From Veillonella atypica KON (GTDB lineage Bacteria; Bacillota; Negativicutes; Veillonellales; Veillonellaceae), in NCBI RefSeq assembly GCF_002959915.1, contig NZ_PPDE01000008.1:558001-622000 (forward strand): 64,000 bases of DNA. Reading direction: 5' to 3'. How positions within the stretch are numbered: position 1 is the first letter of the stretch; the number at the start of each line of letters is the position of its first letter. Of the stretch, positions 36,981-44,666 are shown piece after piece. The translations under genes and the position numbers were made by a program. The notes below the pieces were generated by a model. That model was not told where the DNA came from. It made no database searches and saw only the letters and a list, made by a program, of their open reading frames with translations.

Positions 36981-37823
36981 TCAATAACCCGTAAAAGGTT
37001 CTTCTTCAACAGGTTCGGTCAAATCTTCTTCGATATAACCGTATTCATCAATAGATTCTTCTTCGTCGCGCGTATCAATGTATATACTGATTACGGCCAA
37101 ACCACCTTGTTCGTTAAGGCTCACGATAAGGCTCATAGGGCCATAGACCAAAATAAGGTTATCGTCTTCATCACGAATGATATGTGGTACGGCAGCAAAG
37201 TGTTGATTCATAAGTTGATCAAAGTAGTCCTCTACATCGAGGCCATTTTCTAGTGTAATAGATTCTGCATCGCCTTTTTGGAACACTACCTTGGTATCTT
37301 CATCAATGAATTGGTAAAAATCATCGATATCAAAATTATCAGTTTCAAGCCAAATGCTAAGGGCCGCAATCCAGTCTTTCACAGTGTGCGGCACAATTGG
37401 GAAACGATATGGTGTTTCATCTAAGGATAAACGAAGATCATCGTATTCAAACGCATAATTTTCTTGGCTAGAAACGATGCGGTCAATACGGCCATCCTCA
37501 TTGATATCAACAAACAACATATACGCATATTGGTCGCCTTCTTCATAAGCAACGGTCAAGCCATGACGACCCTCATGAAATAAAGCGCCTTCTTCGTAAA
37601 CCTCTGTAATATGCATCACACGACAGATAACAGGTACATGGTCAGATTGGATGGAATCAACCATGGCCGTTAAAAATTCTAAGCTTTCACGTTTATTACG
37701 AGCAATAATGCCTCGTCCCGTAGAAACATATTCGCAATCATCGTCGAGCATGGCTTCAACACCATGAAGATTTGCGGATTCTAACGTGGCTTTCATCAAT
37801 AATAAAGATTGTATTTCAGTCAT
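36981..37823 (-). CDS. Cytoplasmic acidic protein of unknown function, possibly NTF2/SnoaL-like
   Basis: 280 residues, strongly acidic, no signal peptide. The N-terminal 120 residues (LLLMKATLESANLHGVEAML, then CEYVSTGRGII and INEDGRIDRIV) look like a SnoaL/NTF2-like fold, which is a weak call. The C-terminal half resembles a second such domain (AALSIWLETDNFDIDDFYQF) and ends in a Glu-rich tail. GGAGGATTAGT precedes the ATG. Downstream lies the 53-bp repeat array. Confidence 0.6.
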   Translation of the reverse strand: MTEIQSLLLMKATLESANLHGVEAMLDDDCEYVSTGRGIIARNKRESLEFLTAMVDSIQSDHVPVICRVMHITEVYEEGALFHEGRHGLTVAYEEGDQYAYMLFVDINEDGRIDRIVSSQENYAFEYDDLRLSLDETPYRFPIVPHTVKDWIAALSIWLETDNFDIDDFYQFIDEDTKVVFQKGDAESITLENGLDVEDYFDQLMNQHFAAVPHIIRDEDDNLILVYGPMSLIVSLNEQGGLAVISIYIDTRDEEESIDEYGYIEEDLTEPVEEEPFTGY

Positions 37824-37935
37824 ACTAATCCTCCAAAATTTTTTAACTAGTATACTAATTGTATCATAGACTAATTTAAAATTCTCGGTTCATATCATAT
37901 AATGGAATAAGATTATATAAATTTTGGAGGTCCCC

Positions 37936-38595
37936 ATGAAATATACAACTATCGTATTCGATTGTGACGGCACATTGCTAGATACGTTAACAGATTTACG
38001 CAATGCGGTGAATTATGTATTGCGCGCTCATGATTTGCCTGAACGGTCGGTTCCTGAGGTGAAAGCAGCCCTTGGCAACGGCGTAGCTCATTTGATGCAT
38101 CAATCACTGCCAGATTCCATTTCGGAGGCTGAATTCAACACCTATCTCGACGAATTTAAAACATACTACGGAGAACATCTACAAGATTACACAGCCCCAT
38201 ATCCTGGCATGCTTGATGTATTAGATACATTACGTGCTAAAGGATATAAACTCGCCATTGTTTCTAATAAAATCCAAGAAGGTATTACTCCATTAAATAA
38301 AGAATACTTTGGTGATCGTTTACCAGTAGCTATTGGTGAACGCCCTGGATTACAACGTAAACCAGCACCAGACATGGTATTACAAGCATTAAAAGAATTA
38401 AATTCGTCACAAGACGAATCCATCTACATCGGCGACTCTGAAGTCGATGTAGCTACTGCAAATAACTCAGGCCTACTATGCATTGGCGTTACGTGGGGCT
38501 TTAGAGATGAACAATTACATAAAGATTTAGGCGTCAAACACATTGCTCGAAAGGCAGAAGATATCGTAACGATTATCGAAACGCTTAATGCATAA
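37936..38595 (+). CDS. gph: HAD hydrolase, phosphoglycolate-phosphatase-like
   Basis: 219 residues. HAD motifs: I FDCDGTLLDTL (nucleophile Asp), II IVSNK, III RKPAPDM, IV YIGDSEVDV. The cap domain between motifs I and II fits the Gph/PGP branch (dephosphorylates 2-phosphoglycolate or similar). A TTG at 37924 overlaps the ribosome site GGAGG; the true start is the ATG at 37936. Substrate not certain. Confidence 0.85.
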   Translation: MKYTTIVFDCDGTLLDTLTDLRNAVNYVLRAHDLPERSVPEVKAALGNGVAHLMHQSLPDSISEAEFNTYLDEFKTYYGEHLQDYTAPYPGMLDVLDTLRAKGYKLAIVSNKIQEGITPLNKEYFGDRLPVAIGERPGLQRKPAPDMVLQALKELNSSQDESIYIGDSEVDVATANNSGLLCIGVTWGFRDEQLHKDLGVKHIARKAEDIVTIIETLNA

Positions 38596-38645
38596 GAAAA
38601 TGACTAGTACCATATACATATGTATATGGTACTAGTCGTTTTCTT
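38594..38645. terminator. Long perfect-palindrome bidirectional terminator
   Basis: Bases 38603-38636 form a 34-base perfect palindrome centred on CATATG, flanked by AAGAAAA and TTTTCTT that extend the stem to about 26 bp. It lies between gph (plus) and the AbiEii-like gene (minus). Confidence 0.9.
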
Positions 38646-38670
38646 ATGAAATTAATGATATTATATCTAA

Positions 38671-39327
38671 TTAAACTAAAGATTTACGAACCTCATTACA
38701 TAAATCTATACAAATATCCACCTCTCGGCCCTTAAGCCCTAATGGTATATCTAATACTAAATCTAAACCATAATCTTCAGAAAAAGAAAATCCTGGTCCT
38801 ACCCGTTGTAAAGCATCATGAAACTCTTGTAACTGTTCTGGGATATTAATTAGAGCCTTAACTAATTCACTTCTCCTTGGTCCTAAATAAACAGTAGCCA
38901 AATCGTATAAATCCCGAGGATGTAAAGATGCACCTCTAAAGAAAACCTTCTTAGTTACAATTTCTATATCATCATCCACAAATATATTCTGATTAAATAC
39001 ATGCTTTAATGTGGGTAAGTAATCACTTACCTGAAACGCCTTTACAAAATCAATTTTTCCTTCGGGATAAGATAAAGAAATAAATCGTTCTCCTTCTTGA
39101 TAAAAATCAGCATCTTCGGCTACATCATTTAACTTTGGAGATAGTCCATTAAAATATTGTGTATTCGAAACAAATATGTCTACGTCCTTACTTAAACGAT
39201 GATGATAGTTAAGCATTAAAATAGTTCCACCACCCATGGACCATTGACTATTATCGATATTAGCATACTCTAAGATTTTAATGGCTTTTTCCAAAAGCAA
39301 TTCTGTACGAATTCGTTCACTCTCCAT
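38671..39327 (-). CDS. AbiEii/AbiGii-type nucleotidyltransferase, candidate toxin
   Basis: 218 residues. The MNT-type nucleotidyltransferase signature MGGGTILMLNYHHRLSKDVD (residues 31-50; GGT plus Asp48 and Asp50) marks the AbiEii family, toxins of type IV-like toxin-antitoxin or abortive infection systems that modify tRNA or nucleotides. The rest (ISLSYPEGKIDFV, FFRGASLHPRDLYDLATVYL) fits this family. It overlaps by 11 bp the end of a small gene, its likely antitoxin. AAGGATCGATTT lies before the ATG. Confidence 0.8.
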   Translation of the reverse strand: MESERIRTELLLEKAIKILEYANIDNSQWSMGGGTILMLNYHHRLSKDVDIFVSNTQYFNGLSPKLNDVAEDADFYQEGERFISLSYPEGKIDFVKAFQVSDYLPTLKHVFNQNIFVDDDIEIVTKKVFFRGASLHPRDLYDLATVYLGPRRSELVKALINIPEQLQEFHDALQRVGPGFSFSEDYGLDLVLDIPLGLKGREVDICIDLCNEVRKSLV

Positions 39328-39604
39328 AAATCGATCCTTCTACAGTACTAACAGCCGGGATATGCTTTACTTTGTTATATAATTGTTCCATTTCGAATGG
39401 TGTAATATTTTGTTCTACCATAAATTTACGTCTATTTTCTGGTTTTACCTCTCTAAAGAATTCAATCACATATCTCTCAAATTTTCCTAATTCTACACCT
39501 GATTTTATTAAATTAACAAAATTAACTATAGGTAAACGTTTATAACGAATACTAATTTCACGCTCTACAAATTCGGATACTGTTATCTTTGGAACAAACG
39601 CCAT
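39317..39604 (-). CDS. Small partner of the AbiEii-like protein, candidate antitoxin
   Basis: 95 residues, mixed charge, no known domain recognised (MAFVPKITVSEFVEREISIR...). An upstream, overlapping small gene is the standard position of the antitoxin in nucleotidyltransferase toxin pairs. It does not look like a helix-turn-helix AbiEi. Function is inferred from context only. Confidence 0.65.
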   Translation of the reverse strand: MAFVPKITVSEFVEREISIRYKRLPIVNFVNLIKSGVELGKFERYVIEFFREVKPENRRKFMVEQNITPFEMEQLYNKVKHIPAVSTVEGSIYGE

Positions 39605-39743
39605 GAAATCACCTCTTTTCTAATTTAATAATATATCCCTATTAATTTAATAATAGCTTCTTTAAATATTATAGGTCAACTGTTACTCCTTATTTATTCC
39701 ATTATACATCAAACTAACATACGTTTAAAATTCAAATAAAAAT

Positions 39744-39780
39744 ACCACATTATAAAAATAAAATCTTCTTATAATGTGGT
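39744..39780 (-). terminator. Terminator after the AEC transporter gene
   Basis: Stem ACCACATTATAA / TTATAATGTGGT with ATTTTTATTT beyond on the minus strand. Confidence 0.8.
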
Positions 39781-39792
39781 AATAATTAAGCT

Positions 39793-40785
39793 TTACATCC
39801 CAAACAGTGTTAATATTTCCATAATAACTGGTATAACGAATACGAACAATACGGAGCTAATGGTTACGAGTCCTGTGGCAAATGGCAAATCAGAACCTGC
39901 TTCATTCGCTACGATTGGCAATACGGCGATAACCGGTCCTGCAGATTGAACGATGAATGTGACGACCGCAACGGGATCCAATGTAATGCCCATGAGGTAT
40001 TTTGTAGCATATATAACGCAGAACATGATAAACGGTGCTACGGCAAAACGGCCAATGATACCACCGATAGAGTCCTTATTTAAACGCATGCTTTTAAGGC
40101 CCGCATCATGTAATACGATACCAATATATAGCAAGGATAATGGTGTTACCATATTCCCTATATAGTTCAACGTATTATGTAATACCGTTGGCAATGGAAT
40201 CTCAGCATATAAGAATATTAACGCCAAGAAAAAGCCCAATAATGGCGGTGGCAATAATTTTTTCCAAGAAAACTTGCGTACCAAGGTGCGAAAGCTTTCA
40301 CCATGGCTAGCACCATTCGTAGGTAATGGATCAGCCTCAATAAGGAATACACCAAACATCCATACAGATATGGTATTACCAATATAATACAGCAAGAAAA
40401 ACGGTAATGCATCAGGCCCAAACAATGCAATCTGTACAGGTAGTCCAATAAATAAACAATTATCGTTAACTACCATATTGATAAAAATACCGCGCCGTCC
40501 CCGTGGGACATGTACAATTTTCATCATAATAAACGCAATGATGTATGACACTACATAGGTCATCATCACGACGAGTAATCCATACCGCAAGTCCCACAAA
40601 TCCGATGTTTGCACATTGTGAAGCACGGACATAAATACGCCGACCGGCAAAATGACGGACATGATGAGCCTCGATAGATTTGAGCTAAATGTATCATTAA
40701 ACATGCCCCGCCCTTTTAAGAAATATCCAAGAGATATGAGCAAGACGATAGGCATGATACTTTGTAATGAAGTAAGAAAAACCAT
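39793..40785 (-). CDS. AEC-family transporter (auxin efflux carrier/malate permease type)
   Basis: 330 residues, about ten hydrophobic segments, starting MVFLTSLQSIMPIVLLISLG with the AEC pattern (GYFLKGRGMFNDTFSSNLSR, VVNDNCLFIGLPVQIALFG, QSAGPVIAVLPIVANEAGSD). Exporters or importers of organic acids or amino acids. The frame extends to 41010, but the ATG at 40785 has AGGAGGTTAT and gives the family start. Confidence 0.9.
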   Translation of the reverse strand: MVFLTSLQSIMPIVLLISLGYFLKGRGMFNDTFSSNLSRLIMSVILPVGVFMSVLHNVQTSDLWDLRYGLLVVMMTYVVSYIIAFIMMKIVHVPRGRRGIFINMVVNDNCLFIGLPVQIALFGPDALPFFLLYYIGNTISVWMFGVFLIEADPLPTNGASHGESFRTLVRKFSWKKLLPPPLLGFFLALIFLYAEIPLPTVLHNTLNYIGNMVTPLSLLYIGIVLHDAGLKSMRLNKDSIGGIIGRFAVAPFIMFCVIYATKYLMGITLDPVAVVTFIVQSAGPVIAVLPIVANEAGSDLPFATGLVTISSVLFVFVIPVIMEILTLFGM

Positions 40786-40837
40786 ATAACCTCCTACATA
40801 CTTTATATGTAGTATATCATAAATAAAGGACTTAAAT

Positions 40838-41101
40838 GTGGGCTTCTTAATCTTCTCTATCTTTGGCACCATCGCATCTTTGAAAACCAACAAAGTTGTA
40901 TTCGCTATTATGCTATTAATCTGCTTTCTATTCTTCGGTCTTGCAACAGACCTATTCTTAGGTGGCAAAACAGGCTTCTTCGCCCTTGCAGCATGGTCCG
41001 AATTATTCATCTCCCTCTTGGGCTTCTACGGTTCTGGTGCCGTACTTGTAAACAAGGTATTTGGCAAAACTGTATTCCCTATGGGTAAAAGCATCCTATA
41101 A
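40838..41101 (+). pseudogene. SatP/YaaH acetate-transporter remnant (C-terminal half)
   Basis: The 87-codon frame begins right after an in-frame TAA and reads FLIFSIFGTIASLKTNKVVF...LVNKVFGKTVFPMGKSIL, which matches the last two to three helices and the VxNxxFGrTVxPxG end of GPR1/FUN34/YaaH acetate/succinate transporters. The first half of the family (including NPAPLGL) is absent, so this is a truncated gene. A terminator follows. Confidence 0.8.
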
Positions 41102-41127
41102 TAGTTGGAAAACTAGATAATACAATT

Positions 41128-41171
41128 AAAGGTCTATATATTACTGAGCTGTAGTATATAGACCTTTTTTC
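41128..41171. terminator. Terminator at the SatP remnant
   Basis: 13-bp stem AAAGGTCTATATA / TATATAGACCTTT with TTT beyond on the plus strand and TTTAAT on the minus strand. Confidence 0.85.
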
Positions 41172-41197
41172 ATTACATATTCTATTAATAAGAAACT

Positions 41198-42412
41198 TTA
41201 AAATATAAGAAACTCCTCAGATAAAGGCTGTATCTTTTGATTCGTAAGCGAAACTTTATCTTTTATCTTTACAGATTCTGCTATATAACGTATTTCATCA
41301 CGACTAAGCTTAGTATCTTTTAAGTTATAGGCAATCCAATTTACAAGCATCCTATTGTCATCATATGTAAGTACAACGATTAAAGAATCCCCATCCGGAT
41401 TATATACATCAATTAAAGCTGAAGGAATACCATCATTCCAAACAATAGCATATTGCGGATCTTTAACACCTAAATTTACACCAATATTAGTCATTAACTC
41501 TAACATTTTAGTATACTGAGCAGCCATGCTTTTGTCACCAAGTTGACTACGATTCACATACACACACTGTTCGTACCCAACTGTTTTATATACATGAATT
41601 GCATCATTATTTATATCATATCCAATCTCCTGATGTGAACCTTTAGGCATCTTATAAATAAATCCATATAGCTCTTTGCTTTCAGAATATGAATCTGTAT
41701 CAGGTAAAAGCTGAATAGATGGCACTATATAATTAGCAATCATATTTTCTACATGACGATCAATCAATGCACCTTCAGAACCGCCCCCATTATAAGTAAA
41801 TGCCATACGATAGGATTTTGACTTATTCTTAGGGTTTTTAAACTGAATACCTGTCGTATATATTTCGTTATTGTCTTTAGATTGCTGCTTTTCCTTAAAC
41901 CACAAAGCAGATCCTATAGATGGATTAGAGAATTTTTTAATGTCACGATGTAAATCACGATTTTTCTTATTTAATTGATTTAAATGCCGTGTTGTATCTG
42001 CCATAATAGAAAAATCAATTTTCTGATTATTGATTTCCAAAGTCTGTCCATCCTGTTTCTGAGTATACATACCATGCTGGCTTGAAAATGGCATTACTAA
42101 TCGCATACTATCCGTATCAGAATGTAGACGAATAATTGTACTATGTGCTTGCACGGCACGTAAACTATTCTTACTATATTGAACTTGTTTAGTAATTTCA
42201 TAATCTCGATAATGGTAAGATTTTAATTTCTTAGCTACATGTTCTTCCTTATCTGATAACGCCTTTTCTAAACTTTCATTCGTATAATTATAATTCTTAT
42301 ACGCCTCTACAGGAATAGTCTTATCGGCACCAGGTATATTAATGTCTATAGCCTGAGCAGGCGTAATGATAGCTACGCTAATAGTCATAGCTAATACTAT
42401 ATGCTTTAACAC
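41198..42412 (-). CDS. Exported INIPGA-family protein, copy B
   Basis: 404 residues. The chosen start is the GTG at 42412 with AGAGAGGAT upstream; an ATG at 42433 would put that site inside the gene. Signal peptide ends ITPAQA before IDINIPGADKT. Family marks: early EAYKNY, a region rich in charged helices, then IVWNDGIPSALIDVYNP near residue 320. More divergent from copies A and C than those are from one another. Lies 33 bp after a shorter relative (42446-43042) in one transcription unit with it and a small membrane protein gene. Confidence 0.72.
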   Translation of the reverse strand: MLKHIVLAMTISVAIITPAQAIDINIPGADKTIPVEAYKNYNYTNESLEKALSDKEEHVAKKLKSYHYRDYEITKQVQYSKNSLRAVQAHSTIIRLHSDTDSMRLVMPFSSQHGMYTQKQDGQTLEINNQKIDFSIMADTTRHLNQLNKKNRDLHRDIKKFSNPSIGSALWFKEKQQSKDNNEIYTTGIQFKNPKNKSKSYRMAFTYNGGGSEGALIDRHVENMIANYIVPSIQLLPDTDSYSESKELYGFIYKMPKGSHQEIGYDINNDAIHVYKTVGYEQCVYVNRSQLGDKSMAAQYTKMLELMTNIGVNLGVKDPQYAIVWNDGIPSALIDVYNPDGDSLIVVLTYDDNRMLVNWIAYNLKDTKLSRDEIRYIAESVKIKDKVSLTNQKIQPLSEEFLIF

Positions 42413-42445
42413 AATGTATCCTCTCTCGAACATAATATATTCATA

Positions 42446-43042
42446 TTATTTAAAGCTAAACTGCGCATCCATAATCATTTCTCGCAGTTGCTCAATACGA
42501 ACACTGTTTGGCAATCTATCTCTATAGAACTGCAATTTATAATAGTATCTAGTTCCTTCATAATCAGTAACTAATACCATGTCCGTCCTATTCTTTAATG
42601 GCCAGCCATACATAAATTCAGCTAGTAAACTGCGCACACCATCATTATTAACCTCTATTACACTATCCTTAATGGGCAATACCATCTTAACAGTAGGTTC
42701 AGGAATCGTTCTTTCTTTAACAAGATTTTTAATCTCATTATCTAAGGACATACTATTACCATCAATAGATCTTGCCTTAACATGCATAAATACCCCATCA
42801 GAGGTTCTAAACACCCTACCATCAATATCTTTTGTTTCGCCTTTCGTTTCAATAGCATCCTTTAATACGCGGAATTGATATGGTCCGAAGAATTTTGTTT
42901 CTGTAAAAGTATCTAACGATTCATCATATTGACCATTATGCTCATTCGTAACACGTATCATTGGTGTTGTATCAATTGCTAGTGAAAACACTGGTGTCGC
43001 TAGCAATACACCAAGGCTGATAGCATATATAATTCGTTTCAT
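42446..43042 (-). CDS. Short exported relative of the INIPGA/WND family
   Basis: 198 residues with signal peptide (MKRIIYAISLGVLLATPVFS). The block YQFRVLKDAIE matches YNYRVLNDAVEE of the lipoprotein at 48937-50232, so it equals only the central-to-C-terminal part of the longer paralogs and lacks the WND motif and the INIPGA start. ATG at 43042 with GGAGGGCGTAGAG upstream. Could be a domain-level paralog or a shortened copy. Confidence 0.65.
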   Translation of the reverse strand: MKRIIYAISLGVLLATPVFSLAIDTTPMIRVTNEHNGQYDESLDTFTETKFFGPYQFRVLKDAIETKGETKDIDGRVFRTSDGVFMHVKARSIDGNSMSLDNEIKNLVKERTIPEPTVKMVLPIKDSVIEVNNDGVRSLLAEFMYGWPLKNRTDMVLVTDYEGTRYYYKLQFYRDRLPNSVRIEQLREMIMDAQFSFK

Positions 43043-43059
43043 CTCTACGCCCTCCACGA

Positions 43060-43374
43060 TTATCTATGATACGGATAATCCTGTTCAATATCCTCTCTAT
43101 AATCATCTTTATACCGGATTTCATCAATCTCTGCTGGAGTCAACACATGCCCCTGTGCATCAACATATTCACGGAACTCATTAAAATATATTCCTTCTAT
43201 ATCTGAAGGTTCTAATTGTGGTTCATACGCTTCAATATTTCCGTATGTACGATTAACTTCGTCTAATATGCGATTCTGTTTCTCTATATCCGCATCACTA
43301 TCTGTTAGATTATTCGATGATCTAGATTTTGCAATAAATGCAATGACGATGACGGCAATGACTAAATACAACAT
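43060..43374 (-). CDS. Small single-pass membrane protein
   Basis: 104 residues: one N-terminal membrane helix (MLYLVIAVIVIAFIA), then an acidic cytosolic or extracytosolic tail ending IRYKDDYREDIEQDYPYHR. No domain recognised. GTAGGAGAGACCT precedes the ATG. A piece of a paralog's tail, with the same EIDEIRYK-type ending, survives at 44390-44473. Confidence 0.65.
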   Translation of the reverse strand: MLYLVIAVIVIAFIAKSRSSNNLTDSDADIEKQNRILDEVNRTYGNIEAYEPQLEPSDIEGIYFNEFREYVDAQGHVLTPAEIDEIRYKDDYREDIEQDYPYHR

Positions 43375-43448
43375 AGGTCTCTCCTACAACACGACTACTA
43401 TATTATTAATTGTAACATATGGGTTATATAAATTAAAAAAGTCAAGCA

Positions 43449-43490
43449 AAAAAGGTTCCTATTGGTCACCTAGGTGACTATTAGGAACCT
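43449..43490 (-). terminator. Terminator upstream of the small membrane protein gene
   Basis: AGGTTCCT / AGGAACCT stem extended by GTCACC / GGTGAC, with CTTTTTTG on the minus strand. It shares its AGGTTCCT..AGGAACCT arms with the terminator at 50304-50347, a sign of segmental duplication. Confidence 0.75.
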
Positions 43491-43590
43491 CTAATCTATT
43501 TACTTTTGTTATTAACAGGACTATATTGAACTTGAGGCCTCTAAATGGGTCCAGTCTTTGCTAATCTTCTAGAGATTGGCGGTGATCAAT

Positions 43591-43668
43591 ATGAGTACAT
43601 TCAAAGTGCTATCATTAATGATTTCCTTTGGTATACTTGTGGCGACCATTATTATGGCAGCTAAATGA
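43591..43668 (+). CDS. Type I toxin-like small hydrophobic peptide
   Basis: 25 residues beginning MSTFKVLSLMISFGILVATI and ending in Lys, a single membrane helix with the MxxYxxLxxMIxFG layout of the holin-like TxpA/BsrG toxins of Gram-positives. GGCGGTGA sits just before the ATG. A minus-strand RNA element with promoter-like and terminator sequence lies downstream (43708-43819), a suitable place for an antisense antitoxin. A 15-base leader piece (agagattggcggtga) recurs at 44575-44589. Confidence 0.6.
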   Translation: MSTFKVLSLMISFGILVATIIMAAK

Positions 43669-43707
43669 ATTGACCTCTAGCTAAAGCTAGCTTTTCGCAG
43701 CATAGGC

Positions 43708-43819
43708 CATGAAAAAAGGCCCGACTGTGAAGTCAGACCGTTTCTTCAACATTAAATTCTAGAAGCGAAGTCTGGCGACCAAACCATTTATGCCTCACTT
43801 TGATATAAATTATATCATA
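43708..43819 (-). ncRNA. Candidate small RNA, copy 1 of a 112-bp duplicated element
   Basis: Nearly identical to 48829-48941. On the minus strand it starts with TATGATATAAT (-10-like) and ends with a 9-bp stem GGTCTGACT / AGTCGGGCC followed by TTTTTT, an intrinsic terminator, which would give an RNA of about 100 bases. It points at the 3' end of the toxin-like gene (43591-43668), as expected for a type I antitoxin. Confidence 0.55.
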
Positions 43820-43825
43820 TCTAAG

Positions 43826-43857
43826 CACGGAAGGGAATTGAACAATTTCCTTCCGTG
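43826..43857. terminator. Hairpin downstream of the SF0329-like gene
   Basis: CACGGAAGG / CCTTCCGTG stem; T-rich on the plus side only, so it may end the toxin mRNA rather than the minus-strand gene. Confidence 0.45.
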
Positions 43858-43863
43858 TTTCAT

Positions 43864-44352
43864 TTATAAACCTTCGTGGTACATACGAATAGCATAAAAC
43901 TCTTGGAATACAGGATCTTGCTCCTCCATGAGATTTCTCATTACAATGAGTCTCCGTTTTCCCACACGTCTATCTAAAACTGCAAAGATACGTACAATTA
44001 GATTATCACTAACCAAGCTCTTATCTATCTTTTGATTCTCAAATTCATCAAAAGCCTGATAAAAGCACCGCTGATCAAATACGCCTAATTCTAGTGCTGT
44101 ATTGTCTATGAACGGAAAACCTTCATGCATTCTTCGTTCATAGGTATCATCTTTAGGAAACAGATGGGCCTTCACATATTGATTCCAATAATTGCCTTTT
44201 ATAATTTCCTTACCATTATATCGTATAGCAGCCCGCCCCTCATGATCAGGCGATTTACTATAAGTGGTAACAAAATATTGAATATGCCCTCGCAAGCTGA
44301 TAGCAAGATATTCTGTTTCTAACTTATTCCGTATTCCAGACCACGTAGCCAT
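43864..44352 (-). CDS. SF0329-family-like cytosolic protein
   Basis: 162 residues, no signal peptide. MATWSGIRNKLETEYLAISL, then a tyrosine-rich stretch with GRAAIRYNGKEIIKGNYWN, resembles the small uncharacterised SF0329 family found sporadically in bacteria; this match is from memory. Start at ATG 44352 with GAGGTG; a GTG at 44361 sits too near the ribosome site. It sits among paralog fragments and a toxin-like locus, so probably mobile or accessory. Confidence 0.55.
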   Translation of the reverse strand: MATWSGIRNKLETEYLAISLRGHIQYFVTTYSKSPDHEGRAAIRYNGKEIIKGNYWNQYVKAHLFPKDDTYERRMHEGFPFIDNTALELGVFDQRCFYQAFDEFENQKIDKSLVSDNLIVRIFAVLDRRVGKRRLIVMRNLMEEQDPVFQEFYAIRMYHEGL

Positions 44353-44389
44353 AGGATTCACACCTCAACACACGAAACAAATATACACA

Positions 44390-44473
44390 TTACTTAAAAG
44401 GATAATCCTGCTCATAGTCCTCTTGATAATCTAGTTTATAACGAACCGCATCAACTTCATTGGGACTTAGTAC
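44390..44473 (-). pseudogene. Tail fragment of the small membrane protein gene
   Basis: Translates to LSPNEVDAVRYKLDYQED then YEQDYPFK and a TAA stop, clearly related to LTPAEIDEIRYKDDYREDIE..YPYHR of the gene at 43060-43374. The N-terminal part is gone. Confidence 0.75.
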
Positions 44474-44495
44474 ATTTCATATTACTATTATTGTA

Positions 44496-44567
44496 TCATA
44501 GCAAATCCACATCACCCTTATAGGTATCTCCTAAGTTTGCAATCTTAGCATCTGAAATAATACTATG
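44496..44567 (-). pseudogene. Tail fragment of the WND-family lipoprotein gene
   Basis: Translates to ISDAKIANLGDTYKGDVDLL and a TGA stop, matching the last residues ASDAKISNLGDTYKGEVDFL of the gene at 48937-50232. The remaining gap 44353-44666 holds this, the fragment at 44390, and a leader-like piece of the toxin gene. Confidence 0.8.
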
Positions 44568-44666
44568 CAATTAGAGATTGGCGGTGAGGTTTCCATAAAC
44601 TGAATCATTAGTATGATATAATATTAAATATTTACTAATTTATGTATTTGAAAGGAGGAAAATATA

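Noticed and set aside
43545-43664. 39-residue frame starting MGPVFANLLEIGG that overlaps the first toxin-like gene
   Set aside because: No good ribosome site and no family-like composition; the overlapping 25-residue frame has the membrane-helix layout of type I toxins and a better site.
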